NCBI RefSeq assembly: GCF_018599245.1
Contig: NZ_JAHEVJ010000002.1
Coordinates: 310,001-374,000 of the forward strand
Reading direction: 5' to 3'
DNA from: Aliiroseovarius lamellibrachiae
GTDB lineage: Bacteria > Pseudomonadota > Alphaproteobacteria > Rhodobacterales > Rhodobacteraceae
Length of the DNA: 64,000 nucleotides
The notes beneath the pieces were generated by a model that saw nothing but the letters and a program-made list of their open reading frames with translations, made no database searches and was not told where the DNA came from. Made by a program: the position numbers and the translations under genes. Positions 7,737 through 17,164 of this stretch are shown here, one piece after another. How positions within the stretch are numbered: position 1 is the first letter of the stretch; every line of letters begins with the position of its first letter.

Positions 7737-8685
7737 AAGGCTCGCCCCCGGCTTTGGGGGGAATGGCCTTGCCAATAAAGCCCGCAAGGATGATCACCGT
7801 CAGGATATAAGGCAGTGCTTCCATAAACTGCGCGGGCAGGGTGATGATGCCCAGATCAAGCTTGGGATAGCGGATGGCGATGGCTTGCAACAAACCAAAA
7901 AGCAGCGTTGCTCCCAGTGCGGGCACCGGTTTCCACTTGGCGAAAATCAACGCGGCAAGGGCGATATAACCCCGCCCCGCGCTCATCTCCTTACCAAAGG
8001 CAGACCCCAGCCCGGTTGCCAGATAAATCCCGGCAAGACCGCAGAGCACACCCGCAATGACCATCGAGGTATAGCGCAGACGGATCACCGAAATCCCGGC
8101 TGTGTCCACCGCCGCAGGGTTTTCCCCAACAGCCCGCAGGCGCAGGCCAAAGCGCGTCCGGTAAAGGACAAACCATGAGACAGGCACCAGCAGCAACGCC
8201 ACATACACAAGGATCGTGTGGCCCGAAAGAAGGTCCGAATAAATCGGCCCCAGCACCGGAATATCCGCCACAGCTGAGGCAAACGGCAGCTCAAGATTGG
8301 GAAAGCGTGCCTCCCCGGCAAGGCTGGGCGTGCGCCCCCCAAGCGAGAACCACGCCTCGCCGACCAGAACCGTCAACCCCGAGGCGAGAAAGTTCAGCGC
8401 CACGCCGGAAATCAGCTGATTGCCCTGAAAGGTGATCGAGGCGAGCCCGTGGACCATTGAAAAGGCAACTGACACCGCGATGCCCGCACATAGGCCAATC
8501 CAGACCGATCCTGTGCTGGCGGCAACGGCCGCTGAGAAAAACGCAGAGACAAGGATTTTCCCCTCAAGCCCAATGTCAAAAATCCCGGCACGTTCGGAAA
8601 ACAACCCCGCCAGACAGGCTAGCAAAAGGGGCGTGGCCAGACGTAGAGCACTGTCTGAAATTTGCACAATCGTTAGAAAATCCAT
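7720..8685 (-). CDS. Nucleoside-type ABC transporter permease 2
   Basis: A 321-residue inner-membrane permease of the BPD_transp_2 type with roughly eight to ten hydrophobic helices. The signature segment LYRTRFGLRLRAVGENPAAV is the cytoplasmic coupling loop. It pairs with the 365-residue permease immediately upstream (2-base gap). Together with the two-domain ATPase and the BMP-family binding protein it forms a purine nucleoside importer of the BmpA-NupABC kind. The 3' end overlaps the phosphorylase gene. Confidence 0.9.
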   Translation of the reverse strand: MDFLTIVQISDSALRLATPLLLACLAGLFSERAGIFDIGLEGKILVSAFFSAAVAASTGSVWIGLCAGIAVSVAFSMVHGLASITFQGNQLISGVALNFLASGLTVLVGEAWFSLGGRTPSLAGEARFPNLELPFASAVADIPVLGPIYSDLLSGHTILVYVALLLVPVSWFVLYRTRFGLRLRAVGENPAAVDTAGISVIRLRYTSMVIAGVLCGLAGIYLATGLGSAFGKEMSAGRGYIALAALIFAKWKPVPALGATLLFGLLQAIAIRYPKLDLGIITLPAQFMEALPYILTVIILAGFIGKAIPPKAGGEPYVKER

Positions 8686-8687
8686 GA

Positions 8688-9785
8688 TTATGCCTCCTTC
8701 CGTTTGGCAGCGCGGATAAACATCCGCTCCACCGGTATTCGGATCATATTATCAAGCGCGCCGGTGAAGAGGATCACCAGACCCTGGATCACCAAGACCA
8801 GCTCGCGCGGGATCGACATCCACAGCGCCAACTCGCCGCCACCTTGGTAGAGAAAACCAAACAGAAGCGCCGCCAGAAGCACCCCAAACGGGTGGTTGCG
8901 GCCCATCAGGGCCACGGCGATGCCAATGAAACCGGCCCCTTCGATCGAGTTGATGATCAGCCGTTCGCTTTCGCCCATCGTGTTGTTGATCGACATCATG
9001 CCAGCCAGACCACCGGACAAAAGCATCGCAATCATGGTGATTTTCAGCGGCGAAATCCCGGCGTAGACAGACGCACTTGGGCTTTCGCCAAAGGCCCGGA
9101 TCTCATAGCCGATGCGCGTGCGCCACATCAGGATATAGACCAAAACACAGGCCAAAAGCGCGATGAGCAATGAGATATTCACCGGGGCGGATTTGGAAAA
9201 CGCGATGCCTAAGGGTTCCAGCATCTCGTGGAAGGTCGGCAGGTTGGTGGTCTCAGGAAACTTGGCCGAGGCCGGATCCATCGCGCCTTTGGGGCGCAGC
9301 ACATTGACCAATAAGTAGTTCAGCAAAGAGGCGGCGATAAAGTTGAACATGATGGTGGTGATCACCACATGGCTGCCGCGTTTGGCTTGCAAATAGGCCG
9401 GAATAGCCGCCCAAGCAGCGCCAAACACCGCGCCGCCCAACATGGCGAAAATGATCGCTACCGACCAATGCGGAAAAGGGATGTAAAGGCAGACAAGCGC
9501 CACACCAAGCCCGCCAAGGGCCGCTTGCCCCTCGCCGCCGATGTTAAAAAGCGCGGCCTTAAAGGCAATCGACACCGCAAGCCCGGTGAAGATGAAGTTT
9601 GTGGCATAATAAAGCGTATAGCCCCAGCCATAGGTCGACCCCAAAGCGCCCGACACCATCAGTTTAACCGCTTCAATCGGGTCTTGGCCAATGGCAAGAA
9701 TGACCAGCATCGAAATGCCAAACGCCAGTGTCAGGTTCAAAAGCGGGATCAGCGCGATGTCTGCCCATTTTGGCATCTTCTCCAT
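8688..9785 (-). CDS. Nucleoside-type ABC transporter permease 1
   Basis: A 365-residue BPD_transp_2 permease. The coupling-loop motif is WRTRIGYEIRAFGESPSASV, in the same position and form as in its partner. GGEGQAALGGLG and multiple hydrophobic helices fit the family. Its ATG overlaps the ATPase stop by one base (TGATG), so the operon is translationally coupled. It should form the heterodimeric channel with the gene product of 7720-8685. Confidence 0.9.
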   Translation of the reverse strand: MEKMPKWADIALIPLLNLTLAFGISMLVILAIGQDPIEAVKLMVSGALGSTYGWGYTLYYATNFIFTGLAVSIAFKAALFNIGGEGQAALGGLGVALVCLYIPFPHWSVAIIFAMLGGAVFGAAWAAIPAYLQAKRGSHVVITTIMFNFIAASLLNYLLVNVLRPKGAMDPASAKFPETTNLPTFHEMLEPLGIAFSKSAPVNISLLIALLACVLVYILMWRTRIGYEIRAFGESPSASVYAGISPLKITMIAMLLSGGLAGMMSINNTMGESERLIINSIEGAGFIGIAVALMGRNHPFGVLLAALLFGFLYQGGGELALWMSIPRELVLVIQGLVILFTGALDNMIRIPVERMFIRAAKRKEA

Positions 9786-11398
9786 CAGACGGCCCCCTCT
9801 TTGACAGCGTTTTTGTCGTTGACCACACCTGCCATCAGCAAGCCCAGTTCTTTTTCGTCCGTTTCAGCAGGTAGGCGTTCGCCCATGATTTTCCCATCAA
9901 ACATCACCGCGATCCGGTCAGACAGGGACAGGATTTCCTCAAGTTCAACCGAGACCAGCAAGATCGCCTTGCCCTGATCGCGCAGGGCGACAATTTGCTG
10001 GTGAATGAACTCAATCGCGCCGATGTCGACGCCGCGCGTGGGCTGACCGACAATCAACAGATCCGGGTTGCGCTCGATCTCGCGCGCCACAATGATCTTT
10101 TGCTGGTTGCCGCCGGAAAACGACTTGGCCGCAAGCTGAGGGTTCGGGGGCCGCACATCAAAGCGGTCCATCTTATCCTGCGCGATCTCAACCATTGCGG
10201 CATTGTCCATCAACAGGGCGTTTTTCTGAAACTCCGGCTCATGGTGATAGCCAAAGGCGATGTTCTGCCAGGCGGGAAACTCCATGATCAGCCCGCGTGA
10301 TTGGCGGTCTTCTGGCACATGGGCGATGCCACGTTTGCGCCGCGACCGTGCATCGGAATGTTTCCCGGTCAGATCAAGCTCTTGCCCGTTCACGCGGATG
10401 GACCCGGTGGCCTTTGCATAGCCACCCAACACTTCCATCAGATCGGTCTGGCCATTGCCAGACACCCCCGCGATGCCAAGGATTTCACCTGCGCGAATGG
10501 TCAGATCAATGCCCTTAAGACGTTCAACCCCTTGGTCATCAATGACCCGAAGGTTGGCCACCTCCAGCATTTTTTCACCCACATGTGCGGGCGCTTTATC
10601 CACATGTAACAACACTTTACGCCCAACCATCAGCTCTGCCAGTTGCTCGGGAGTGGTGTCTTTGGTCTTGACGGTGGCGGTCATTTGACCACGCCGCATC
10701 ACCGAAACCGTGTCGGTGATTTCCATGATTTCACGCAGCTTATGCGTGATCAGGATGATCGTTTTGCCCTGCGCGCGCAGCCCTTCGAGGATACGGAACA
10801 GGTGGTCGGCTTCCGCGGGTGTCAGCACCCCGGTCGGCTCGTCCAAAATCAAAATATCCGCCCGGCGATACAGCGCCTTAAGGATCTCAACACGCTGCTG
10901 CATGCCCACACCCAGATCTTCGATCAGGGCATCGGGGTCCACGCGCAGCTCATACTCATCCGCCAGCGCCTGTAGCGCTTTGCGGGCCTTGGCAAGCGAG
11001 GGGCGCAACAGCGCACCATCTTCGACCCCAAGGATCACATTTTCCAGAACCGAAAAGTTTTCAACCAGCTTAAAATGCTGGAACACCATCCCGATGCCCG
11101 CGTTGATTGCGGCCTGACTATCAGGGATCTGCGTCTCGTGTCCGTGGATGTAAATCTCGCCCTCATCCGCTTTGTAAAAGCCGTAAAGGATCGACATCAG
11201 CGTTGATTTGCCCGCGCCATTTTCCCCGATGATCCCATGGATCGTACCGGGTTGCACAGAAATCGAGATGTCTTTGTTCGCCTGCACCGGCCCAAAAGCC
11301 TTGGAAATCCCGCGCAACTCAATGGCGGGGGCTGTGGTCGGGACGCTGGAGGGAGCAGCAGTTGCCTGCTGCCCCTTTGCATTTTGAGGACCGGCCAT
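9785..11398 (-). CDS. Two-domain ABC transporter ATPase (nucleoside importer)
   Basis: A 537-residue protein with two fused nucleotide-binding domains, as in sugar/nucleoside importers of the RbsA type. The first has Walker A GENGAGKST and Walker B LILDEPTGVL. The second has the degenerate P-loop GVSGNGQTD in place of a canonical GxxGxGKS/T, signature FSGGNQQK, and Walker-B-like LLIVGQPTRGVD. A degenerate second site is normal in this family. Gene order (binding protein, ATPase, two permeases, phosphorylase) supports a purine nucleoside uptake role. Confidence 0.92.
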   Translation of the reverse strand: MAGPQNAKGQQATAAPSSVPTTAPAIELRGISKAFGPVQANKDISISVQPGTIHGIIGENGAGKSTLMSILYGFYKADEGEIYIHGHETQIPDSQAAINAGIGMVFQHFKLVENFSVLENVILGVEDGALLRPSLAKARKALQALADEYELRVDPDALIEDLGVGMQQRVEILKALYRRADILILDEPTGVLTPAEADHLFRILEGLRAQGKTIILITHKLREIMEITDTVSVMRRGQMTATVKTKDTTPEQLAELMVGRKVLLHVDKAPAHVGEKMLEVANLRVIDDQGVERLKGIDLTIRAGEILGIAGVSGNGQTDLMEVLGGYAKATGSIRVNGQELDLTGKHSDARSRRKRGIAHVPEDRQSRGLIMEFPAWQNIAFGYHHEPEFQKNALLMDNAAMVEIAQDKMDRFDVRPPNPQLAAKSFSGGNQQKIIVAREIERNPDLLIVGQPTRGVDIGAIEFIHQQIVALRDQGKAILLVSVELEEILSLSDRIAVMFDGKIMGERLPAETDEKELGLLMAGVVNDKNAVKEGAV

Positions 11399-11400
11399 GA

Positions 11401-12399
11401 TCAGAAATCAAGAACCGGGCAAGAATCGTCGCTTGAGTAATCATGCACTTTGATGTCACCCGCGATGATCTTGGCTTTCGCGTCTTCAACAGACGTTTTC
11501 ATGTCTTCGCTGATCAAGGATGCGTTGTTTTCATCCAAAGCATAGCCAACGCCGTCTTGCGACAGGTCCAGCGCTTCAAAACCAACTTCAAGATTTTCGC
11601 CTGCGGTCATGATGTTGTAAACCGCCACGTCAACGCGTTTCAGCATCGAGGTCAGAACCTTGCCTGGGAACAGGTGGTTTTGGTTGCTGTCCACACCAAT
11701 CGACAGAACACCTTCGGCGTCTGCTGCGGCCTGAAGCACACCAATACCGGTGCCGCCTGCCGCGGCATAAACAACGTCAGCGCCTTGCGCGATTTGCGCT
11801 TTGGTCAATTCACCACCACGCACCGGGTCATTCCAAGCGGCCGGCGTGGTGCCGGTCATATTGGCGATGATGGTCGCGTCAGGATTGCCCGCTTTCACAC
11901 CCTGGGCATAGCCACAGGCGAATTTGCGGATAAGCGGCACATCCATGCCACCGATGAAACCAACGGTGCCGGTTTTTGACGCTTTGGCGGCCAGAAGACC
12001 CACCAGATACGAGCCTTCATGCTCAGCAAAGCCAACCACATGTACGTTGGGCGCCTCGACCCAACCGTCAATGGTCACGAATTTGGTGTCTGGATAATCC
12101 GGGGCCACTTCGCTCAAGGGGGTCGACATCGCAAAACCAGTGGTCACAATCGGGTTTGCACCCGCTTCGGCAAACCGGCGCAGGGCCTGTTCACGCTGTG
12201 CTTCGGATTGCAATTCGATTTCAAGGAACTTACCGCCGGTCTCATCGGCCCAACGCTGTGCGCCGCGGAAAGCTGCTTCGTTAAAAGACTTGTCGAACTT
12301 ACCGCCCAGGTCGAAGATGATGGCCGGATCGGCCAATGCGGCCCCAGCAGTCACGGCAACCGCAGCAGCGGCGCCAAGGAATTTCTTCATCAGGGTCAT
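11401..12399 (-). CDS. BMP-family nucleoside-binding protein
   Basis: A 332-residue periplasmic solute-binding protein of the BMP (basic membrane protein) family. It has a signal peptide cleaved near ALA-DP and lacks a lipobox cysteine. Family motifs include FDLGGKFDKSFNEAAFRGAQ, GFAMSTPLSEVAPDYPDTKF, and GVDSNQNHLFPGKVLTSMLK. GGGAG lies six bases upstream of the ATG at 12399. It is the first gene of the importer operon and follows a perfect palindromic operator candidate at 12435-12449. Homologues bind purine nucleosides. Confidence 0.92.
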   Translation of the reverse strand: MTLMKKFLGAAAAVAVTAGAALADPAIIFDLGGKFDKSFNEAAFRGAQRWADETGGKFLEIELQSEAQREQALRRFAEAGANPIVTTGFAMSTPLSEVAPDYPDTKFVTIDGWVEAPNVHVVGFAEHEGSYLVGLLAAKASKTGTVGFIGGMDVPLIRKFACGYAQGVKAGNPDATIIANMTGTTPAAWNDPVRGGELTKAQIAQGADVVYAAAGGTGIGVLQAAADAEGVLSIGVDSNQNHLFPGKVLTSMLKRVDVAVYNIMTAGENLEVGFEALDLSQDGVGYALDENNASLISEDMKTSVEDAKAKIIAGDIKVHDYSSDDSCPVLDF

Positions 12400-12434
12400 G
12401 TGTTTCTCCCGTTTTCGTTTTCCGGGTCACACGG

Positions 12435-12449
12435 GGTCAAAATTTGACC
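12435..12449. promoter_or_regulatory. Perfect palindrome, likely operator of the nucleoside importer operon
   Basis: GGTCAAA-A-TTTGACC, a perfect 7+1+7 dyad 36 bases upstream of the binding-protein start. The position suits a repressor or activator of the five-gene operon. No regulator gene is adjacent. Confidence 0.55.
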
Positions 12450-12588
12450 ATCTGGTGTGATTCCCATTTTTAATGCGAGCAGATCGCTGAAAAGGATCAT
12501 CGGGGATTTTGTGCCGAGGGCAAGGGGCGGGTCAATCTTTTGTTATCCACCGTGGTCCAATATGCCTTATTTTTCTGGGCACTTAACC

Positions 12589-13005
12589 TTAGGGAAAGTG
12601 CTTTTCCATTAAGATTGCATCCTGTTTCGAGCCATCTGCGCGGGTGTAATACCCAACCCGACGACCGGATTCGCGCCATTTTGCACCCATATAAAGTGAT
12701 AGCGCTGACATATTGTCGGCCGCGACCTCTAAAAACGCGCGGGTGGCACCTCGGGTCTGGCTGAGCTGTTCAAACTGTTGCACCAGCTGTCGCCCCAAGC
12801 CTGCGCCCTGTGCATCTGGATGCACCGCGATGGTCAAAAGTTCGCTTTCATCCACAATCACACGTCCCAGCGCAAATCCCGCCTCATCCTCCACAACAAA
12901 AATATGGGGCGAGGCCAAAAGGGCGGCGAATTCATCACCGCTCCATCCGCGCGAGGAGGTGAAGGCCGCGCGGTGAAGATCCGAGAGGTGCCGGGGGTCC
13001 GCCAT
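12589..13005 (-). CDS. rimI: Ribosomal protein S18-alanine N-acetyltransferase
   Basis: A 138-residue GNAT acetyltransferase. The acetyl-CoA loop VHPDAQGAGLGRQLV (Q/RxxGxG/A type) and the C-terminal NMSALSLYMGAKWRESGRRVGYY segment match RimI. It lies two bases after tsaB, a pairing that is very common in bacteria and supports the specific assignment over a generic GNAT. The family acetylates the N-terminal alanine of ribosomal protein S18. Confidence 0.88.
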   Translation of the reverse strand: MADPRHLSDLHRAAFTSSRGWSGDEFAALLASPHIFVVEDEAGFALGRVIVDESELLTIAVHPDAQGAGLGRQLVQQFEQLSQTRGATRAFLEVAADNMSALSLYMGAKWRESGRRVGYYTRADGSKQDAILMEKHFP

Positions 13006-13007
13006 GT

Positions 13008-13682
13008 TCAGTCCAGGATAACCGGCGCGGGGTCGCGAGGCGGGGCGGCATCCGCCGCTCGCAAATAAAGCGGGGCAGGGCGCGGCAAGTCTGCATTATG
13101 CATCCGCATCTGCGCCTTGCGGGCAATCGCCTCGGCCAATGGGTAGGTCGGGTCAAGCACCGACCCCCCGGTCAGCTCGGCAATTTCTTCCGCTCGGTGC
13201 CCCATCACGGCGGCCTCAGCCCGTGCAGGCGGCAAGGGGATATTGTCCAACGTGCCAAGCATCGGGGCCGACTGTGTGCCCGAATTGAAAAGCTGGGTGT
13301 AAACCATGTCCCGGCGCGCATCCAAGCTGATCAGCACGGTGTGATCTTGCCCCAAGGCCATCGCCTCAAGCGTCGAGACCCCCACCGCAGGCACGCCCAG
13401 CGACAGGGCCAGCCCTCGGGCGGCGGCGACGGAAATGCGAATGCCGGTGAAATTGCCGGGGCCGATGCCAACACCAATGGCATCCAGATCCTGATAGGTG
13501 GCGCCCCCTGCGTCCAGCACCTCTTGCAACAACGGCATCAGGCGTTCGGCCTGTCCCTTGGCCATATCTTCGTGGGCGCTGGCCACGACCTGACCATCCC
13601 GCAGCAAAGCGGCCGCGCAATGCGCGGCCGATGTGTCAAACGCCAAAAGGGTTGGATTAGGCGGCAACGGGGCGCACCTCAA
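13008..13682 (-). CDS. tsaB: tRNA threonylcarbamoyladenosine biosynthesis protein TsaB
   Basis: A 224-residue member of the ASKHA-fold TsaB family. LAFDTSAAH at the N-terminus and GVGIGPGNFTGIRI are the family signature motifs. TsaB is the dimerisation partner of TsaD in adding the t6A37 modification to ANN-decoding tRNAs. The gene overlaps the upstream NifU-family gene by 26 bases and is followed by rimI. Confidence 0.92.
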   Translation of the reverse strand: MRCAPLPPNPTLLAFDTSAAHCAAALLRDGQVVASAHEDMAKGQAERLMPLLQEVLDAGGATYQDLDAIGVGIGPGNFTGIRISVAAARGLALSLGVPAVGVSTLEAMALGQDHTVLISLDARRDMVYTQLFNSGTQSAPMLGTLDNIPLPPARAEAAVMGHRAEEIAELTGGSVLDPTYPLAEAIARKAQMRMHNADLPRPAPLYLRAADAAPPRDPAPVILD

Positions 13683-14220
13683 TCACTTCGGGGATGTAGT
13701 GTTTCAACAGGTTTTCAATGCCCATTTTCAGTGTCAATGTGGACGATGGGCAGCCAGCACAGGCCCCTTGCATGTGCAGATAAACGATGCCGCGATCAAA
13801 GCCGTGAAAGGTGATGTCGCCGCCGTCTTGCGCCACGGCTGGGCGTACACGGGTGTCGAGCAGCTCTTTGATTTGCTCAACGATTTCGCTGTCTTCGCCA
13901 GTGTGTTCCGCGTGGCCTGACGCATGGGTTGCGTCATTGGCCATCACGGCGGCACCCGATTGGAAATGCTCCATAATCGCGCCTAGAATGGCCGGTTTCA
14001 CATGATCCCAATCTACGTCATCCGATTTGGTCACGGTCACAAAGTCAGCGCCAAAAAACACGCCGGTCACACCGTTCACGCCAAACACACGTTGCGCCAG
14101 AGGCGAGGCTTCGGCGGCGTCTTTGGTGGGGAAATCAGCCGTACCCGTGCCCAAAACATCCTGACCGGGCAGGAATTTCAACGTGGCGGGGTTCGGAGTG
14201 GATTCGGTTTGAATAAACAT
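13657..14220 (-). CDS. NifU-family Fe-S scaffold/carrier protein
   Basis: A 187-residue protein with an N-terminal Nfu_N domain (MFIQTESTPNPATLKFLPG) and a C-terminal NifU-like domain bearing the cluster-binding CxxC (C154, C157; GACAGCPSS). This two-domain layout is that of alphaproteobacterial/mitochondrial NFU1-type proteins, which deliver Fe-S clusters to client enzymes. The start at 14220 is chosen because MFIQTESTPNP is the conserved N-terminus; the frame extends to 14274. Confidence 0.92.
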   Translation of the reverse strand: MFIQTESTPNPATLKFLPGQDVLGTGTADFPTKDAAEASPLAQRVFGVNGVTGVFFGADFVTVTKSDDVDWDHVKPAILGAIMEHFQSGAAVMANDATHASGHAEHTGEDSEIVEQIKELLDTRVRPAVAQDGGDITFHGFDRGIVYLHMQGACAGCPSSTLTLKMGIENLLKHYIPEVIEVRPVAA

Positions 14221-14371
14221 GGCGCACCTTTTTGAGCGTATCAGGACGGCCCAGCGTGTCAGGCGCATTCCCAAACGTTTTAGTTGGGTTTGATATGCGC
14301 CCGAGGGGGCAAAGTGTCAAGGTTTGCGCGCTGCGACAGGTTTGTCAGACCCGTCGTCGGGAAGAAGGCGC

Positions 14372-14827
14372 TCAGGTGATCTTTTCCAACCGGTCTTTAG
14401 ACATTTCGCCGGGCACAATGGTCATTGGCACGGAAAGCTGGGAAGAGGCGCGCATCATTTGGGTGATGATCGGCCCGGGGCCGGATTTGCCAGAGCCTGC
14501 GCCCAGAACCAGCACGCCCACCTCTGGGTCTTCGTTGATCTGTGCCATGATCTCGGTCATGACCTCGCCTTCGCGGATGACCAGTTTTGGGTCTACGTTC
14601 TGACGGTCGCGCATCCATTTGGCGAACACCTCGAAATGCACAGTGATCCGCTCGCGGGTCTCTTCGCGCATGATGTTGCCAACGCCAATCCAGTGATTGA
14701 ATTCATCTGGCGGAATGATCGACAGCACGGTGACGCCGCCACCGGTATTTGCCGCACGCATGGCGGCAAAGCGCATGGCGTTCAGGCATTCGCGACTGTC
14801 ATCCAGGATCACGAGAAACTTGCGCAT
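14372..14827 (-). CDS. Universal stress protein (UspA family)
   Basis: A 151-residue single-domain USP. It begins with the usual LVILDDS strand and carries an ATP-binding-type glycine loop, GAGSGKSGPGPI. It follows the AbrB-type membrane gene by 35 bases on the same strand and is probably the last gene of that operon. Its client or signal is unknown. Confidence 0.87.
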   Translation of the reverse strand: MRKFLVILDDSRECLNAMRFAAMRAANTGGGVTVLSIIPPDEFNHWIGVGNIMREETRERITVHFEVFAKWMRDRQNVDPKLVIREGEVMTEIMAQINEDPEVGVLVLGAGSGKSGPGPIITQMMRASSQLSVPMTIVPGEMSKDRLEKIT

Positions 14828-14862
14828 TATTGTTCTCCAATAGCTGTGGTCACAAACAGGCG

Positions 14863-15936
14863 TCAGTCTGCATCACGGCGCGGACCCTGTCCATCGGTTT
14901 CGATAGGTCCAGTGCGTGCAAGGCGTGCGGTAAAGCCGGTCAGGATCACGGCCAGCACAATCAAGCGGGCCACATGGGCGGCGGCGACAAAGCTGGGGTC
15001 GGCCCCCATGGCCGCGCCCACAATGACCATGGTTTCCAAGCCGCCCGGCGCAAAACCCACCAGAATGTCCACCAGCGGCAGGCCAGACAGCCACGCGGCC
15101 GGCAGCGCAAAGATCAACGCAAGCCCCACCGTCAGCACCACCACAATCACGCCCGCCAACAGATTGCGGCGCAACTCGGCAAGGCGGATCCCCGCAAAGC
15201 GGGTGCCAATCAGGCTGCCCATCAGGATCAAAACCATCTGCGACACCATTTGCGGCAAGTTGCCCACGACCAGTTCGCTTAAATGTGCGAGCGCGCCGAC
15301 AATCATCGCCCCGATCAGGATCGGCGCAGGCAGCTTGAGGCGCAACAGCACCGGGGCCAAAGCGGCCGCAACAATCAGCTGGCCCAATATGGCCCCCCAG
15401 TCCGCCGAAGCACGCCCATCAGGCAGACCAGCCCCAACCTCGATCCCTGCCCAACGGGCCATAAATGGCACACAAAGCGTCAGCGTGATCAGGCGAAGCG
15501 AGGCAAGGATCGCGGGCCGGGTGATCGACAAAGACAGGCTGTCGGCCAGCGCAATGACAAGGGACAGATGGCCGGGCGCCGTGGACAGGAACGCCTCGTC
15601 CCGATCAAATGGCAGAACGCGCGGTAAGACCCAACGACCAAGGTACGGCGTGACCAAAGTGAGCAGCGCCAGCAAGGCAAACGCGATAGGCCAGCGCGTC
15701 ACAGCGCCCAGGCTGTCAGGCGTCACCATCGACCCCACCGTCAGCCCCACCAGCAAAAAGCCAATGTCGCGCACCGGTTTGGCGATATCCGTCTTGATGC
15801 CCGCCATGCTGGCCGCAGCCACCGCAAGCGCGGGACCGGCCAAAAACCCCAGCGGCATATGTACCGCCCAAGCCAGCGCCGCGCCCGCCGCACCGATGAG
15901 TAGTGTGACCAATGTAGACGTGAAAGCTAAGGGCAA
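14863..15936 (-). CDS. AbrB-family integral membrane protein (PF05145)
   Basis: A 357-residue protein with about ten hydrophobic helices arranged as two repeats. This is the AbrB (formerly putative ammonia monooxygenase) membrane family, unrelated to the Bacillus regulator of the same name. Segments such as DIGFLLVGLTVGSMV and STAPGHLSLVIALADS fit the family. It starts one base after the aminotransferase stop, so the two are one operon. Transport or regulatory function is not established. Confidence 0.82.
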   Translation of the reverse strand: MPLAFTSTLVTLLIGAAGAALAWAVHMPLGFLAGPALAVAAASMAGIKTDIAKPVRDIGFLLVGLTVGSMVTPDSLGAVTRWPIAFALLALLTLVTPYLGRWVLPRVLPFDRDEAFLSTAPGHLSLVIALADSLSLSITRPAILASLRLITLTLCVPFMARWAGIEVGAGLPDGRASADWGAILGQLIVAAALAPVLLRLKLPAPILIGAMIVGALAHLSELVVGNLPQMVSQMVLILMGSLIGTRFAGIRLAELRRNLLAGVIVVVLTVGLALIFALPAAWLSGLPLVDILVGFAPGGLETMVIVGAAMGADPSFVAAAHVARLIVLAVILTGFTARLARTGPIETDGQGPRRDAD

Positions 15937-15937
15937 C

Positions 15938-16813
15938 TTACTGCCCCGAATGGGCCCAATCCCAATACATATCGCGCACGCGCGCTGTCACGGGGCCGGA
16001 CTTCTCGCCAGAGTTATACTGGGTGCCGTCGAATTCGGTCACCGGGGTCAGCTTGCTCATATTGCCAGACAGGAACACCTCGTCCGCGGCGCGCACATCG
16101 TCAAAGCTCATCACCACCTCATGCACCTTCATGCCGTCTGCGCGCATGTTTTCCATGTGGCGCGCGCGGGTGATGCCGGCCAGAAATGTGCCGTTGGGGA
16201 TCGGGGTGAACACCTCGCCGTCACGCACGATAAACACGTTGGAGGACGCACTTTCCGCCACATTGCCCAAAGCATCCGCGACCAGCGCATTGCCGTACCC
16301 TTTGGATTTTGCCTCGGCCATCATCCGCGCGTTGTTGGGGTAAAGACAACCCGCCTTGGCGTTCACCACAGCACTGTCCAGCGTCGGGCGGCAGAACCGC
16401 GTGGTGGTCAGCGTGGTGGTTGCGGTGGGCGGCGCCATTGGGATCTCTTCCAAACAGACCGCAAACCCGGTGGAGCCTTCGCGCGGCAGGATGCCCATTT
16501 CGCCGCCATCCACAGCCCAATACATGGGGCGGATGTAAATCGCTTGGCTGGCGGAATAGGCAGACAGCCCTTCGCGCACAATCTCGACCATCGCGTCGGT
16601 GTCCACCGTGGGCGTGATCATCAGCGCCTCGGCTGACCGGTTCACCCGCGCGCAATGGGCGTCCAGATCCGGGGCCACCCCGTCCACAAACCGGGCGCCG
16701 TCAAACACCGTGGTGCCCAGCCAACTGCCGTGATCAGCGGCCTTCATCACCGCCACATCGCTATTGTGCCATTGGCCGTTGAAATAGGTGCGGATGTTGC
16801 TGCCCGATGCCAT
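15938..16813 (-). CDS. Branched-chain amino acid aminotransferase (class IV)
   Basis: A 291-residue PLP-dependent fold-type IV aminotransferase. The pyridoxal lysine lies in NAKAGCLYPNNARMMAEAKSKGY-type context (motif split: VVNAKAG, then YPNNARMM), and the phosphate-binding loop is ESASSNVF. Family members transaminate leucine, isoleucine and valine. AAAGGAG precedes the ATG. Because Rhodobacteraceae usually encode several BCAT paralogues, I do not assign it as the main ilvE. It heads an operon with the AbrB-type membrane protein and a USP. Confidence 0.85.
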   Translation of the reverse strand: MASGSNIRTYFNGQWHNSDVAVMKAADHGSWLGTTVFDGARFVDGVAPDLDAHCARVNRSAEALMITPTVDTDAMVEIVREGLSAYSASQAIYIRPMYWAVDGGEMGILPREGSTGFAVCLEEIPMAPPTATTTLTTTRFCRPTLDSAVVNAKAGCLYPNNARMMAEAKSKGYGNALVADALGNVAESASSNVFIVRDGEVFTPIPNGTFLAGITRARHMENMRADGMKVHEVVMSFDDVRAADEVFLSGNMSKLTPVTEFDGTQYNSGEKSGPVTARVRDMYWDWAHSGQ

Positions 16814-17164
16814 GGGACGCTCCTTTGGTCGAAAAACGAGGTTGAAATCTGGTGGGGTCGTGATGTTGGCGCAACTTTAACAGCGATAGGTCAGGTGTCC
16901 AGACCTGTACGTCGATGCAACGGTGTTGGCTCCCCAGGCCGGAATGACCGTGTCTTGAGCCCCCCCCAAACACCCCTTTGGGCAGCTGGAACAGCCACCC
17001 AAAGGGGGCGCGCATGCAATGGGGAAGTGACGGGCACGCGCTGGCCTGCGTGGGGGCGTGACGGACGGGCGGGTCAACACGCGGTGTCGCAGGCACCATG
17101 AGGCTAGCCGGTCAACGAAACGATTCTGTGACAGGGTGAGACCACGAGGAATTTCAGAGCGGGG
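16814..17164. other. Intergenic region with a 10-bp inverted repeat
   Basis: No credible coding sequence in these 351 bases between two minus-strand genes. CCCCTTTGGG (16973-16982) and CCCAAAGGGG (16998-17007) form a perfect 10-bp stem with a 15-base loop, next to a run of eight C. It lacks a U tract on either strand, so it is not a standard terminator. The rest should contain the aminotransferase promoter. Confidence 0.6.
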
